Shown piece by piece: positions 28,102 through 37,527 of a stretch of 64,000 bases of DNA. The DNA lies in contig NZ_JAAZQK010000006.1 in assembly GCF_012275445.1 (NCBI RefSeq), positions 62,001-126,000 on the forward strand, in the 5' to 3' direction. The stretch's first letter is position 1. The number at the start of each line of letters is the position of its first letter. Under the pieces are notes generated by a model. That model saw only the letters and a list, made by a program, of their open reading frames with translations. It made no database searches and was not told where the DNA came from. The position numbers and the translations under genes are program-made. Origin of the DNA: Rhizobacter sp. SG703 (lineage in GTDB: Bacteria > Pseudomonadota > Gammaproteobacteria > Burkholderiales > Burkholderiaceae_C).

Positions 28102-28746
28102 ATGGCCTTGATCAGCTCGAACACCCCCGTGGCCGGCTCCCGGCTCGAACGCCTCAAGGGCGCGCCGCGCAAGCCGGGGGAGGCCTCGTTCTTCTTCTAC
28201 GACGCGCACTTCAAGAACGACGCGGTCAAGATCCTGCCCGGCGAGTACTTCGTGCACGACGAAGACATGCTGATCATGACCACGCTCGGCTCGTGCATCG
28301 CCGCCTGCCTGTGGGACCGCAATGCCAAGGTCGGCGGCATGAACCACTTCATGCTGCCCGACGGCGCCGGCGATTCGGGCCGCTACGGCTCGTACGCGAT
28401 GGAACTGCTGATCAACGAGATGATGAAGCGCGGTGCCAACCGCACGACGATGGAAGCCAAGGTGTTCGGCGGCGGCCAGGTCATCAGCGGCATGAACACG
28501 ATGAACGTCGGCGAGCGCAACACCAGCTTCGTGATCGACTACCTGAAGACCGAGCGCATCCCGATCGTGTCGAAGGACGTGCTCGACATCTATCCCCGCA
28601 AAGTCTGCTTCCTGCCGGGCAGCGGCAAGGCGATGGTCAAGCGCCTCGCGCCGGCCCACACCGACGCGCTGGTGCAGCAGGACCGCGTCGCCGCGCAGAA
28701 GGCCGTGCCCGCCGCGACCGGCGGCGGCTCGGTGGACCTGTTCTGA
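28102..28746 (+). CDS. cheD: chemoreceptor glutamine deamidase
   Basis: CheD deamidates receptor glutamines. The 214-residue product contains the catalytic Cys in MTTLGSCIAACLWD, the His in KVGGMNHFMLPDG and a Thr/Ser-containing AKVFGGGQVISGMN segment, all family landmarks. A start two codons earlier (28096) is possible; 28102 has GGA at better spacing. It lies between cheR and cheB. Confidence 0.95.
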   Translation: MALISSNTPVAGSRLERLKGAPRKPGEASFFFYDAHFKNDAVKILPGEYFVHDEDMLIMTTLGSCIAACLWDRNAKVGGMNHFMLPDGAGDSGRYGSYAMELLINEMMKRGANRTTMEAKVFGGGQVISGMNTMNVGERNTSFVIDYLKTERIPIVSKDVLDIYPRKVCFLPGSGKAMVKRLAPAHTDALVQQDRVAAQKAVPAATGGGSVDLF

Positions 28747-28785
28747 CGACACAACGACAACGAGACAACCCTGCAAGGCACGAAC

Positions 28786-29877
28786 ATGGCAAAGACACGC
28801 GTGGTGGTGGTGGACGATTCGGCGCTGGTGCGCAGCCTGCTCACCGAGATCATCAACCGCCAGCCGGACATGGAATGCATCGGCGCGGCCAGCGACCCAC
28901 TGGTGGCGCGCGAGATGATCCGCAACCTGAACCCGGACGTGATCACGCTCGACGTCGAGATGCCGCGCATGGACGGCATCGACTTCCTCAGCAAGCTGAT
29001 GCGGCTGCGCCCGATGCCGGTGGTGATGGTGTCGACGCTGACCGAGCGCGGCGCCGACGTCACGCTGCGCGCCCTCGAACTCGGCGCGATCGACTTCGTC
29101 GCGAAGCCGAAGATCGGCGTCGCCGATGGCCTGAAGCTGCTGGCCGAGGACATCACCGACAAGGTGCGCGTCGCGTCGAAGGCCCACATCCGCAAGCTGC
29201 ACGTGCCGGCGAGCGCGCCGGCCGACGGCGCCACCCCCGTGCGCCCGGCCGCACCGGTCGCCTCGCTCGGCCGCCTGTCCACCGAGAAGATCGTCTTCAT
29301 CGGCGCCTCCACCGGCGGCACCGAAGCGACCAAGGAAGTGCTGATCAACCTGCCGCCGGACTGCCCGGCGGTGATGATCACGCAGCACATGCCGCCCGGC
29401 TTCACGCGCAGCTATGCGGCACGGCTGGACGGCCTGTGCCGCATCCGCGTGAAGGAAGCGCAGGACGGCGAACGCGTGCTGCCCGGCCATGCCTACATCG
29501 CGCCGGGCGGCCTGCACCTGAGCGTGGAGCGCAGCGGCGCGAACTACATCGCCCGCGTGCAGGACGGCGAGCCGGTCAACCGGCACAAGCCGTCGGTCGA
29601 GGTGCTGTTCAAGTCGGCCGCGCGCGTCGTCGGGCCGAACGCGCTGGGCATCATGCTGACCGGCATGGGAGCCGACGGCGCGAAGGCGATGCGCGAACTG
29701 CGCGACGCCGGCAGCTACAACATGGTGCAGGACGAAGCCAGCTGCGTGGTGTTCGGCATGCCGCGCGAGGCGATCAATGCCGGCGCGGCGCACGAGGTGC
29801 TGCCGCTGACGCAGATCGCGCCGCACCTGATCGAGCGGCTGCGCAGCACGTCCGGCCTGTCGATGAACCGAGTCTAG
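28786..29877 (+). CDS. cheB: chemotaxis response regulator methylesterase
   Basis: CheB removes methyl groups from, and deamidates, chemoreceptors when phosphorylated by CheA. The 363-residue product has a receiver domain ([16 protein letters not shown], phospho-Asp in [16 protein letters not shown]) and a CheB methylesterase domain from about residue 170 with catalytic Ser in [11 protein letters not shown], His in [10 protein letters not shown] and Asp in [14 protein letters not shown]. It ends the short chemotaxis run; cheA, cheW, cheY and cheZ are not in the window. Confidence 0.97.
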   Translation: MAKTRVVVVDDSALVRSLLTEIINRQPDMECIGAASDPLVAREMIRNLNPDVITLDVEMPRMDGIDFLSKLMRLRPMPVVMVSTLTERGADVTLRALELGAIDFVAKPKIGVADGLKLLAEDITDKVRVASKAHIRKLHVPASAPADGATPVRPAAPVASLGRLSTEKIVFIGASTGGTEATKEVLINLPPDCPAVMITQHMPPGFTRSYAARLDGLCRIRVKEAQDGERVLPGHAYIAPGGLHLSVERSGANYIARVQDGEPVNRHKPSVEVLFKSAARVVGPNALGIMLTGMGADGAKAMRELRDAGSYNMVQDEASCVVFGMPREAINAGAAHEVLPLTQIAPHLIERLRSTSGLSMNRV

Positions 29878-30186
29878 TCACCAGCGCGACGGCAGCTCGC
29901 GCACGCCGAGGTGGAATTCGTCGACACGGTGCGCCTCGACCTCGCGCCGGCTCTCGGCATGCGACACCACCCAGTCGGGCGCGCCGATGTCCCTGAGCGT
30001 GCCGGCACCGAGATTCAGCATCGCGTCGTACTGGTGCTCGTGCGCACGCCGCATCCGCCAGCCGCGCCACGCGTCGATCGGCATCCGCAAGGCATCGCGC
30101 AACACCCCGCCCACGCGCTCCACCCACCGCGAGGCGGCCGGACCGGACAGGGGCAGGCTCGGTTGAAATGGTTGGCGGGTGGTCAT
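29878..30186 (-). CDS. small DUF1127-like protein
   Basis: The 102-residue product has an amphipathic middle (VLRDALRMPIDAWRGWRMRRAH) and the C-terminal signature LNLGAGTLRDIGAPDWVVSHAE, typical of the DUF1127/YjiS family of small proteins, some of which affect RNA turnover or phosphate and carbon metabolism. It is divergent from a LysR regulator, an arrangement often seen for this family. Its stop abuts the cheB stop. Confidence 0.8.
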   Translation of the reverse strand: MTTRQPFQPSLPLSGPAASRWVERVGGVLRDALRMPIDAWRGWRMRRAHEHQYDAMLNLGAGTLRDIGAPDWVVSHAESRREVEAHRVDEFHLGVRELPSRW

Positions 30187-30207
30187 GGCAGCGTCCTTTC
30201 AGTTCCA

Positions 30208-30288
30208 ATGCTGGTCAGAATAGGACTTGGACTGCCGGGGTGGAATCGATTTGTTCAGCGCCAATTGGTCAGCTATGCTTACCAGCAT
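30208..30288. promoter_or_regulatory. divergent promoter region with an inverted repeat
   Basis: ATGCTGGT (30208-30215) and its reverse complement ACCAGCAT (30281-30288) flank the 100-bp gap between the DUF1127-like and LysR-type genes. A GGTCAG element also occurs next to each half (30213, 30267). These could be LysR-type regulator sites; no experiment supports it. Confidence 0.3.
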
Positions 30289-31210
30289 GCCGAACCATCG
30301 CCTGCCGCTGAACACGCTTCCGGCGTTCCGCGCCGTCGCCCGCCTGGCCAACCTGCGGGCGGCGGCCGACGAGCTGAGCCTGACCCACAGCGCGGTCAGC
30401 CAGCAGATCAAGCTGCTCGAGGAACAGCTCGGCTTCGCGCTGTTCGACCGCCGCGGGCGGCGCATCGCGCTGAACGCGGCTGGTGCTGCGCTGTTGCGCG
30501 CGGTGGAGCCGGCGCTGGCCCTGCTCGACGACGGCATGCGCGCCGCAGCCGCCGCGGCATCGGGCGCCGAACATCACATCCGCGTCACGCTGCTGCCGTC
30601 GTTCGCGCAACGCTGGCTGCTGCCGCGCATGGGACGCTGGCGCGAGCGCAATCCGCACATCGGCATCGAGCTGTTCGCGTCGCAACAGGTGCTCGACCTG
30701 AAGCGCGAGGGCTTCCATGCCGCGCTGCGCCAGGGCGGCGGCGAGTGGAAGGGGCTGGTCAGCGAGCGGCTGATCGATTCGCCGCTGATCGCGATCGGAT
30801 CGCCGAATGCCGCGCACCGGCTGCTCGGGCGCGATGCGAAGGCGCTCGCCGACGAGCCGCTGCTCGGCAGCGCGAGCCTGTGGGCGCGCTGGTTCGAGTT
30901 GGCCGGGCTGCGGGTGCGCGTGAACCCGGTGGCGGCCTTCAACGATGCCGGGCTGATGCTGCAGGCGGCCGAGCAGGGCCTGGGCCTGGCATTGGCGCGC
31001 GAACTGCTCGCGGCCGATGCCATCTGCGACGGCAAGCTGGTGCGCCTGTCGCCGCTGTCGCTGCCGGACGACGAGGCCTACGCCTACTGGCTGGTCTACC
31101 CGCCCGACCTGCGCGACTGGCCGCCGCTGGTCGCGCTGCGCGACTGGCTGCGCGAAGAACTCACGCAATCCCAAGACTTGGTGAAGACACCGCCGATGCC
31201 GCTGCGCTAG
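30287..31210 (+). CDS. LysR-type transcriptional regulator, GcvA-like
   Basis: The 307-residue protein has an N-terminal winged HTH (LNTLPAFRAVARLANLRAAA and HSAVSQQIKLLEEQLGF, then LFDRRGRRIALNAAG). An effector-binding domain follows, with LLPSFAQRWLLPRMG. This opening and the LRAAADELSLTHSAVSQQ motif are typical of GcvA-like regulators. It is divergent from the DUF1127-like gene, which it probably controls. A start four codons earlier (30275) is possible. Confidence 0.92.
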   Translation: MPNHRLPLNTLPAFRAVARLANLRAAADELSLTHSAVSQQIKLLEEQLGFALFDRRGRRIALNAAGAALLRAVEPALALLDDGMRAAAAAASGAEHHIRVTLLPSFAQRWLLPRMGRWRERNPHIGIELFASQQVLDLKREGFHAALRQGGGEWKGLVSERLIDSPLIAIGSPNAAHRLLGRDAKALADEPLLGSASLWARWFELAGLRVRVNPVAAFNDAGLMLQAAEQGLGLALARELLAADAICDGKLVRLSPLSLPDDEAYAYWLVYPPDLRDWPPLVALRDWLREELTQSQDLVKTPPMPLR

Positions 31211-31272
31211 CATCGATCGGCGCGTGAGGGCGCGCTCGACAAACAACGCCACCGCATCACCCGGGAGGATCC

Positions 31273-32157
31273 ATGAAGTTCATCCAGTTCGCCGCCAGCG
31301 CGGTGTTGGCTGCTGCATTCACGCTGGCCCAGGCCGGCACCGCCGAAGACCGCCAGAAGGAAGGCGAGGCTGCCGTGGCGGCCGCGCGCGCCGCCACCGT
31401 CAAGGGGCCGAGCGACGTCAGGCTGCGCGACCAGGCAGTGCTGAAGCTGCCCGCCGGCATGGAATACATCCCGCAGCCGCAGGCCGGCCGCCTGATGCAG
31501 GCGATGGGCAACAGCAGCGACGACCGCTTGATCGGCCTGGTGCAGTCCAGCGGCGACCCGCAATGGCTGGTGGTCGCGCGCTACGAAGACGCCGGCTACA
31601 TCAAGGACGACGACGCGAAGGACTGGAACGTCGACGACCTGTTCAAGAGCCTGAAGGAAGGCACCGAGGAAGGCAACAAGCGCCGCCGCGAGCAGGGCTT
31701 CCCCGAGCTCGAGATCGTCGGCTGGGTGCAGAAGCCGAGCTACGACGCCGCAAGCCACCGGCTGGTGTGGTCGATGGCCGCGCGCACGCCGGGCGAGAAC
31801 GAGGCGCAGCAGAGCATCAACTACAACACCTACGCGCTCGGCCGCGAAGGCTATATCACGCTGAACCTGATCACCTCGCGCGCGTCGATCGAGGCCGACA
31901 AGCCGGTGGCCGGCCAGCTGCTGTCGGCGCTGAACTTCAACAGCGGCAAGGGGTATGCCGATTTCAACAGCAGCACCGACAAGGTCGCCGAATACGGGCT
32001 GGCCGCGCTGGTGGCCGGCGTGGCGGTCAAGAAGCTCGGGCTGTTCGCGGTGATCGCCGCGTTCTTCCTGAAGTTCGCGAAGGTCGCACTGCTGGCCGGC
32101 GCCGGGCTGCTGGCGGTGATCGGCAAGTTCTTCTCGCGCAAGAAGTCGGACACCTGA
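31273..32157 (+). CDS. DUF2167 exported membrane protein
   Basis: The 294-residue product has a signal peptide (FIQFAASAVLAAAFTLAQAG). The DUF2167 body follows (VLKLPAGMEYIPQPQAGRLM, WLVVARYEDAGYIKDDDAKD, NYNTYALGREGYITLNLI). Two C-terminal hydrophobic helices come from about residue 240, then a basic tail (FSRKKSDT). The function is unknown. AGGATCC precedes the ATG. It lies 10 bp before an M50 protease-like gene, so the two are probably one unit. Confidence 0.88.
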   Translation: MKFIQFAASAVLAAAFTLAQAGTAEDRQKEGEAAVAAARAATVKGPSDVRLRDQAVLKLPAGMEYIPQPQAGRLMQAMGNSSDDRLIGLVQSSGDPQWLVVARYEDAGYIKDDDAKDWNVDDLFKSLKEGTEEGNKRRREQGFPELEIVGWVQKPSYDAASHRLVWSMAARTPGENEAQQSINYNTYALGREGYITLNLITSRASIEADKPVAGQLLSALNFNSGKGYADFNSSTDKVAEYGLAALVAGVAVKKLGLFAVIAAFFLKFAKVALLAGAGLLAVIGKFFSRKKSDT

Positions 32158-32167
32158 GCGCCGACAC

Positions 32168-32902
32168 ATGATCAAGCTGTTGTTGCTGCTGTTCAGCGGC
32201 CTGAAGTTCGGCAAGCTGTTCACGACCGGCGGCACGATGCTGCTGTCGGTCGTCGTGTATGCGTTCATCTGGGGCTGGCGCTACGCGGTGGGTTTCGTCG
32301 CGCTGCTGTTCGTGCACGAGATGGGGCACTTCATCGCGGCGCGCCAGCGCGGGCTGGCAGTCGGCGCGCCGACCTTCATCCCATTCGTCGGCGCGTGGAT
32401 CCAGCTGAAGGAACAGCCGCACGATGCCGAGACCGAGGCCTACGTCGGCATGGCCGGCCCGCTGGTCGGCTCGCTCGGCGCACTGGCCTGCTACTTCGTC
32501 GCGCGCGACCAGCACATCGACTGGCTGCTCGCGGTCGCGTATTCGGGCTTCTTCCTGAACCTGTTCAACCTGATCCCGCTGAGCCCGCTCGACGGCGGGC
32601 GCATCACGCAGGTGATCTCGCCGTGGCTGTGGCTGGCCGGCGTGCCGGTGCTGATGGCGATGCTGATGTGGCGGCCGAGCCCGATGCTGATCCTGGTGGC
32701 CGTGCTGGCCGGCTCGCAACTGTGGGCCGCATGGAAGCAGCGCGGCGATCCGGCGGCGCAGGCGTATCGCGTCGCGTCGTTCGAGACGCGGGCCGGGTAT
32801 GCCGTCTGCTACATCGCGCTGGTCGGCTTTCTGGCGGTCATGACGTATGACCTGCACGAGATGCTGGAACTGATGCGGCACGGGGGCGGTGCGTCGGTGT
32901 GA
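32168..32902 (+). CDS. M50 (site-2 protease) family membrane protein
   Basis: The 244-residue membrane protein has the zinc motif LLFVHEMGHFIAAR near residue 50 and the second site NLFNLIPLSPLDGGRITQ near 140, which carries the metal-binding Asp. These are the key residues of intramembrane metalloproteases. There is no PDZ domain, so it is the short form. It is paired with the DUF2167 gene; the substrate is unknown. Confidence 0.9.
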   Translation: MIKLLLLLFSGLKFGKLFTTGGTMLLSVVVYAFIWGWRYAVGFVALLFVHEMGHFIAARQRGLAVGAPTFIPFVGAWIQLKEQPHDAETEAYVGMAGPLVGSLGALACYFVARDQHIDWLLAVAYSGFFLNLFNLIPLSPLDGGRITQVISPWLWLAGVPVLMAMLMWRPSPMLILVAVLAGSQLWAAWKQRGDPAAQAYRVASFETRAGYAVCYIALVGFLAVMTYDLHEMLELMRHGGGASV

Positions 32903-32928
32903 CGCGGTCCCGGATTGGCATCCGGGGA

Positions 32929-34167
32929 TCACTCCGCCAGGAACAGCGACTGCAGGTCGTTGAGGAAATCCATCCCGCGCCCGGTCGGCCGCACCCAGAC
33001 GCCCTCCTGCTCGACGAGACCCTGCGCCAGCGCCCGGTCGAGCGGCGCGCGGATCGCGCTCTGCGGCATGCCGGTGCGCTCGGTGAAGCGAGGCAGCTCG
33101 AAGCCGTCGACCAGCCGCAGCGCGTTCAGCATGAACTCGAACGGCAGCTGCTTGCGCGCGACCTCTTCATCCTGCGCGATCGCAGCCCCGGCCAGCGCCT
33201 GCGCCATGTACTTCGCCGGGTCGCGGAAGCGGATCTGCCGCACGACGCGGTGCGGAAAACTCAGCTTGCTGTGCGCGCCGGCACCGATGCCGAGGTAGTC
33301 GCCGAACTGCCAGTAGTTCTGGTTGTGCAGGCAACGGTGGCCCGGCTGCGCGAAGGCCGACACCTCGTAGCGCGCCAGCCCGCTCGCGGCAGTGCGTTCG
33401 ACGATGCGATCGAGCATGTCGAACGCCAGGTCGTCGTCGGGGACCGTCGGCGGGTGCTTCGCGAAGAAGGTGTTCGGCTCGATCGTCAGGTGGTAGATCG
33501 ACAGGTGCGGCGGCTTGAAGTCGAGTGCCTGCGCCAGGTCGGCGTCGAACTGCGCGAGCGTCTGCCCCGGCAGCGCGTACATCAGGTCGAGGTTGAAGGT
33601 GTCGAACGCCTCGCGCGCCTCGGCCACCGCGGCGCGCGCCTGCGCGGCATCGTGCACCCGGCCGAGCGCGCGCAGCTTCTCGTCGTCGAAGCTTTGCACG
33701 CCGATCGACAGGCGCGTGACGCCGGCCGCGCGGTAGCCGCGGAAGCGGTCGCGCTCGAAGGTGCCGGGGTTGGCCTCGAGCGTGATCTCGCAGCCGGCTT
33801 CCAGCGGCAGCCGGGCGCGGATGTCGGTGATCAGCTGGTCGATGGCTTGCGGCGCGAACAGGCTGGGCGTGCCGCCGCCGATGAAGATGCTGTGCACCCG
33901 GCGGCCCCAGACGAAGGGCAGCGCCGCTTCCAGGTCGGCGCGCAGCGCGTCGAGGTAGCGCGCCTCGGGCAGCTCGCCGGCCTTCTCGTGCGAGTTGAAA
34001 TCGCAGTAAGGGCACTTGCGCAGGCACCAAGGCAGGTGAACGTACAGCGACAGCGGCGGCAGCGCGGCCAGCTGCAACGTGCCGGGGCGCATGTAGCGCG
34101 CGACCATGTCGTCGGCCGATTCGGACGGCGCGACCGGCGATGCGCCGATGGGGATCACGTCAGCCAA
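32929..34167 (-). CDS. hemW: radical SAM heme chaperone HemW
   Basis: The 412-residue radical-SAM protein has the cluster motif CLRKCPYCDFNSH near residue 48 and GGGTPSLFAPQAI. The C-terminal HemW_C part follows (FEFMLNALRLVDGFEL). The HNQNYWQFGDYLGIGAGAHS stretch separates HemW from the coproporphyrinogen dehydrogenase HemN. HemW is thought to deliver heme to respiratory proteins. Its start overlaps the rdgB stop, so the run rph-rdgB-hemW is probably one transcript. Confidence 0.95.
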   Translation of the reverse strand: MADVIPIGASPVAPSESADDMVARYMRPGTLQLAALPPLSLYVHLPWCLRKCPYCDFNSHEKAGELPEARYLDALRADLEAALPFVWGRRVHSIFIGGGTPSLFAPQAIDQLITDIRARLPLEAGCEITLEANPGTFERDRFRGYRAAGVTRLSIGVQSFDDEKLRALGRVHDAAQARAAVAEAREAFDTFNLDLMYALPGQTLAQFDADLAQALDFKPPHLSIYHLTIEPNTFFAKHPPTVPDDDLAFDMLDRIVERTAASGLARYEVSAFAQPGHRCLHNQNYWQFGDYLGIGAGAHSKLSFPHRVVRQIRFRDPAKYMAQALAGAAIAQDEEVARKQLPFEFMLNALRLVDGFELPRFTERTGMPQSAIRAPLDRALAQGLVEQEGVWVRPTGRGMDFLNDLQSLFLAE

Positions 34168-34765
34168 GGTTCCAGATCTCTCGCATCAGCGCCAGCATCT
34201 GCTGCGAGGCGATCGCCCGGTGGCTGACGCGGTTCTTCTCGTCGGCGCCGAGTTGCGCCACCGAGCGGCCGAACGACGGGATGAACACCAGCGGGTCGTA
34301 GCCGAAGCCGCCGTCGCCGGCGCGCTCGCGCAGCAGCTCGCCGTGCCAGCGTCCGAACGCGATCAGCGGCTCCGGGTCGTCGGCCTCGCGCACCGCGACC
34401 AGCGCGCTGACGAAGCGGGCGCGGCGGTCGTCGCGCCCGTGCATCTGCTCGAGCAGCACGCGGTTGTTGTCGTCATCGCCCTTCGGCTGGCCGAACAGCG
34501 TCGCATAGCGCGCCGACAGCACGCCCGGCGCGCCCTTCAGCGCATCGACGCACAGCCCGGAATCGTCGGCGATCGCCGCGGCACCGGCCGCGCGCGCGGC
34601 ATGCCGCGCCTTCGTCAGCGCGTTCTCGACGAAGGTGAGGTACGGCTCCTCGGCCTCCGGAATGCCGAGCGAGCCCTGCGTGACCAGCTCGATCGCCAGT
34701 GGCGCGAACAGCGCCTGCAGCTCGCCGAGCTTCTTCGCGTTGTTCGACGCGAGGACCAGCCTCAT
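34160..34765 (-). CDS. rdgB: XTP/dITP diphosphatase (RdgB/HAM1)
   Basis: The enzyme hydrolyses non-canonical purine triphosphates. The 201-residue product begins MRLVLASNNAKKLGELQ (the SxNxxK motif) and has FVENALTKARHAA, IADDSGLCVDALKGAPGV, GYDPLVFIP and ASQQMLALM. It starts 5 bp downstream of the rph stop, as is common. Confidence 0.96.
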   Translation of the reverse strand: MRLVLASNNAKKLGELQALFAPLAIELVTQGSLGIPEAEEPYLTFVENALTKARHAARAAGAAAIADDSGLCVDALKGAPGVLSARYATLFGQPKGDDDNNRVLLEQMHGRDDRRARFVSALVAVREADDPEPLIAFGRWHGELLRERAGDGGFGYDPLVFIPSFGRSVAQLGADEKNRVSHRAIASQQMLALMREIWNLG

Positions 34766-34770
34766 GCCGT

Positions 34771-35496
34771 TCAACCCGCCAGCGCGGCCCGCTGCGCGGC
34801 CGCCAGTTCGCGGATGCCCTTGTCGGCCAGGCCCAGCAGCGCGTCCATCTCGCTGCGCGAGAAGGCGGCGCCCTCGGCCGTGCCCTGCACCTCGACGAAG
34901 CCGCCGGCGGCGGTCATCACGACATTCATGTCGGTGTCGCAGGCCGAGTCCTCGATGTACTCCAGGTCGAGCAGCGGCGTGCCGTCGACGATGCCCACCG
35001 AGATCGCGGCCACCGCATCGCGGATCGGCGATTCGACGATCAGCCCCTTGCGCTGCAGCCAGCTGACGGCATCGTGCGCCGCCACCCAGGCCCCGGTGAT
35101 CGCCGCGGTGCGCGTGCCGCCATCGGCCTGGATCACGTCGCAGTCGAGGTGGATGCTGCGCTCGCCGAGCTTCTTCAGGTCGAACACGCAGCGCAGCGAA
35201 CGGCCGATCAGCCGCTGGATCTCCTGCGTGCGCCCGCTCTGCTTGCCGCGCGCAGCCTCGCGGTCGCTGCGGGTGTGCGTCGCCCGCGGCAGCATGCCGT
35301 ATTCGGCCGTCACCCAGCCTTCGCCGCTGCCGCGCTTGTGTGGCGGCACCTTCTCTTCGACCGACGCGGTGCACAGCACCTGGGTGTCGCCGAATGACAC
35401 CAGCACCGAGCCTTCGGCGTGCTTCGTGAAATGGCGGCGGATGCTGACGGGACGCAGCGCATCGGCGGCGCGGCCTTGGGTTCGGATGAAGCTCAT
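34771..35496 (-). CDS. rph: ribonuclease PH
   Basis: This phosphorolytic exonuclease trims tRNA 3' ends. The 241-residue product has [20 protein letters not shown] near the start, the RNA-binding [19 protein letters not shown], the phosphate site [20 protein letters not shown], and [19 protein letters not shown]. The start MSFIRTQGR is canonical. It is the first of rph-rdgB-hemW. Confidence 0.97.
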   Translation of the reverse strand: MSFIRTQGRAADALRPVSIRRHFTKHAEGSVLVSFGDTQVLCTASVEEKVPPHKRGSGEGWVTAEYGMLPRATHTRSDREAARGKQSGRTQEIQRLIGRSLRCVFDLKKLGERSIHLDCDVIQADGGTRTAAITGAWVAAHDAVSWLQRKGLIVESPIRDAVAAISVGIVDGTPLLDLEYIEDSACDTDMNVVMTAAGGFVEVQGTAEGAAFSRSEMDALLGLADKGIRELAAAQRAALAG

Positions 35497-35611
35497 GGGT
35501 TGCTGCGGTGAAGGTGGTGTCGTGAAAGACAAAGTCCGCATCGCGGCGGGCGCGAGCGGACTCGGGAGGCAATGAGGGCGAAGCTTACGCCGGGACGGCC
35601 CCGGCGTGCCG

Positions 35612-36526
35612 TCAGGGCTTTTTCTGCGACGAGCGGCGGATCGCCTCGTTGATTTCCTTGATCGATCGCTCGATCTCGGCATCGTCGAGTTCGTCGGGAG
35701 CTTCCTGGCCCAGCACGCTCGCCTGGATGGTCGATGCGAAGACCTCTTCGCCCAGCGTGTCGGTGGAGATGCCGCCGTTGCTGTCGTTGTCTTCGGCCGA
35801 TTCCCATTCGACGGCGAGCACCGTCACGTTGTCGCTCTTCGCGCCGCCGTTGCGCAGCGCCTGCTCGACCAACTCGGGCACCGCATCGGCCAGCGTGTTT
35901 TGCGCCAGCTGCTCGGTGATCACTGCGTCGCTGACGGTGCCCCAGAGGCCATCGGAGCACAGCAGCAGCCGGTCGCCGCTTTGCAGCACCAGCGGGCCGA
36001 CGGTGTCGACCACCGGCTTGCCGGGGCTGCCCAGGCAGGTGAACAGCACGTTGCGGTTGAAGCGCTCGCCCATCGGCACGACGTGGCTCAGCGTTTCCTG
36101 CAATTCGGAGTACGAGTGATCGCGGGTGCGGGCGACGAGCTTGTCGCCGCGCACCAGGTACAGCCGCGAATCGCCGCAGTGCGCCCAGTAGGCGTTGTTG
36201 CCCTGCAGCACGCAGGCGACGACGGTGGTGCGCGGCGTGTCGATCAGCGCCTTCTGCGTGGCATAGCGCAGCAGCTGGTGGTGGCCGGCGATGATGGCTT
36301 CGTGCAGGAAGCGCATCGGCTCCTTCAGCGTGGGCTTGGCATCGCGCTGGTACATCGCGGCGAGCGTCTGCAGCGCGAGCTGCGACGCGACTTCGCCTTC
36401 CGGATGGCCACCCATGCCGTCGGCAAGGGCGAACAGCCCCGAATCCCGCGTGTAGCAATAGCCCATGCGGTCTTCGTTCTTCTCGCGGCCGCCCTTGCGG
36501 CTGACCTGGTACACGGTGAATCGCAT
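35612..36526 (-). CDS. PP2C-type Ser/Thr protein phosphatase
   Basis: The 304-residue PPM phosphatase has metal-binding motifs [60 protein letters not shown] and [14 protein letters not shown], all with their Asp ligands. A 50-residue acidic tail follows the domain. It lies 4 bp downstream of a Ser/Thr kinase gene on the same strand and probably reverses its phosphorylation. Confidence 0.95.
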   Translation of the reverse strand: MRFTVYQVSRKGGREKNEDRMGYCYTRDSGLFALADGMGGHPEGEVASQLALQTLAAMYQRDAKPTLKEPMRFLHEAIIAGHHQLLRYATQKALIDTPRTTVVACVLQGNNAYWAHCGDSRLYLVRGDKLVARTRDHSYSELQETLSHVVPMGERFNRNVLFTCLGSPGKPVVDTVGPLVLQSGDRLLLCSDGLWGTVSDAVITEQLAQNTLADAVPELVEQALRNGGAKSDNVTVLAVEWESAEDNDSNGGISTDTLGEEVFASTIQASVLGQEAPDELDDAEIERSIKEINEAIRRSSQKKP

Positions 36527-36530
36527 GACC

Positions 36531-37499
36531 TCAGCCCTTCGCGCCGGTCGTGAGGTTCTCGAGCTGCAGCTTCAGCCGTTCACTGAAGCTGAGCTTGGTG
36601 TAGCGCCGCTCGGTCTCGCGCGCCAGTTCCTTCTGCAGGGCAAAAACGCTTTGCGGGCGCGACAAGGGATCCAGCGACATGCACCACTCGGTTACTTCAA
36701 TGAGGTTGTCGGAATAGACGTTGCGCAGCCGCGAGAGCGACAGCGCGAGGCGGTCTTTCTCGATGCGCTGCGGCGAGTCGTTCGGCGGGTAGCCCTGCAT
36801 GCAGGCGTAGATGCAGGCGCCGATCGCGTAGATGTCGGTCCAGGGGCCGAGCGTGCCGTCGCGGCGGTACATCTCGGGCGCGGCGAAGCCGGGCGTGTAC
36901 ATCGGGCGGATGAAGTTGCCTTCCTTGCTCAGCACTTCGCGCGCCGCGCCGAAGTCGAGCAGCACCGCCTTGTTCTCGTTCGTGATGAAGATGTTGGCCG
37001 GCTTGATGTCCAGGTGCAGCATCTTGTGCTGGTGCACGATGCGCAGGCCGCGCAGGATCTCGTCGAACAGGCTGCGGATGGTGGACTCGCGAAACACCTT
37101 GTCGCGCTTGAGGTCGCGCGCGGTGACGATGAAATCCTGCAGCGTGTCGCCCTGCAGGTAGTTCATCACCATGTAGACGGTTTCGTTCTCGCGGAAGAAG
37201 TTCAGCACGCTGACCACGCTCGGGTGGCTGATCTGCGCGAGCGAACGGCCTTCTTCGAAGAAGCTCTTCAGCCCCAGGCGGTACAGCGGCTGCTTCTCGG
37301 GCTTGACGCGCGGCGTCAGTTCACCGGGCGCGCGTTCGGCCAGCGAAGAAGGCAGGTATTCCTTGACGGCGACGAGGTGCCGGTCGGAGTCTTCGGCGAG
37401 GTAGACGACGCCAAAGCCACCCGCTGCCAGCTTCTTGATGACCTGGTAGCCACCGACGACCGTGCCCGATGGCAACGGAGCAGGTTTTGGCTTTGACAT
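36531..37499 (-). CDS. cytoplasmic Hanks-type Ser/Thr protein kinase
   Basis: The 322-residue kinase has the glycine loop LAAGGFGVVYLAED, Lys in LVAVKEYLP, catalytic loop LHLDIKPANIFI (HLD rather than HRD), DFG in VLLDFGAAREV, and APE in GFAAPEMYRRDG. It has no membrane helix or sensor domain. It is paired with the PP2C gene. The start MSKPKPAP at 37499 was chosen; MQNPIMSK at 37514 is possible. It is divergent from yicC with about 30 bp between starts. Confidence 0.94.
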   Translation of the reverse strand: MSKPKPAPLPSGTVVGGYQVIKKLAAGGFGVVYLAEDSDRHLVAVKEYLPSSLAERAPGELTPRVKPEKQPLYRLGLKSFFEEGRSLAQISHPSVVSVLNFFRENETVYMVMNYLQGDTLQDFIVTARDLKRDKVFRESTIRSLFDEILRGLRIVHQHKMLHLDIKPANIFITNENKAVLLDFGAAREVLSKEGNFIRPMYTPGFAAPEMYRRDGTLGPWTDIYAIGACIYACMQGYPPNDSPQRIEKDRLALSLSRLRNVYSDNLIEVTEWCMSLDPLSRPQSVFALQKELARETERRYTKLSFSERLKLQLENLTTGAKG

Positions 37500-37527
37500 A
37501 ATCGGATTTTGCAATGCGATAAATTGA

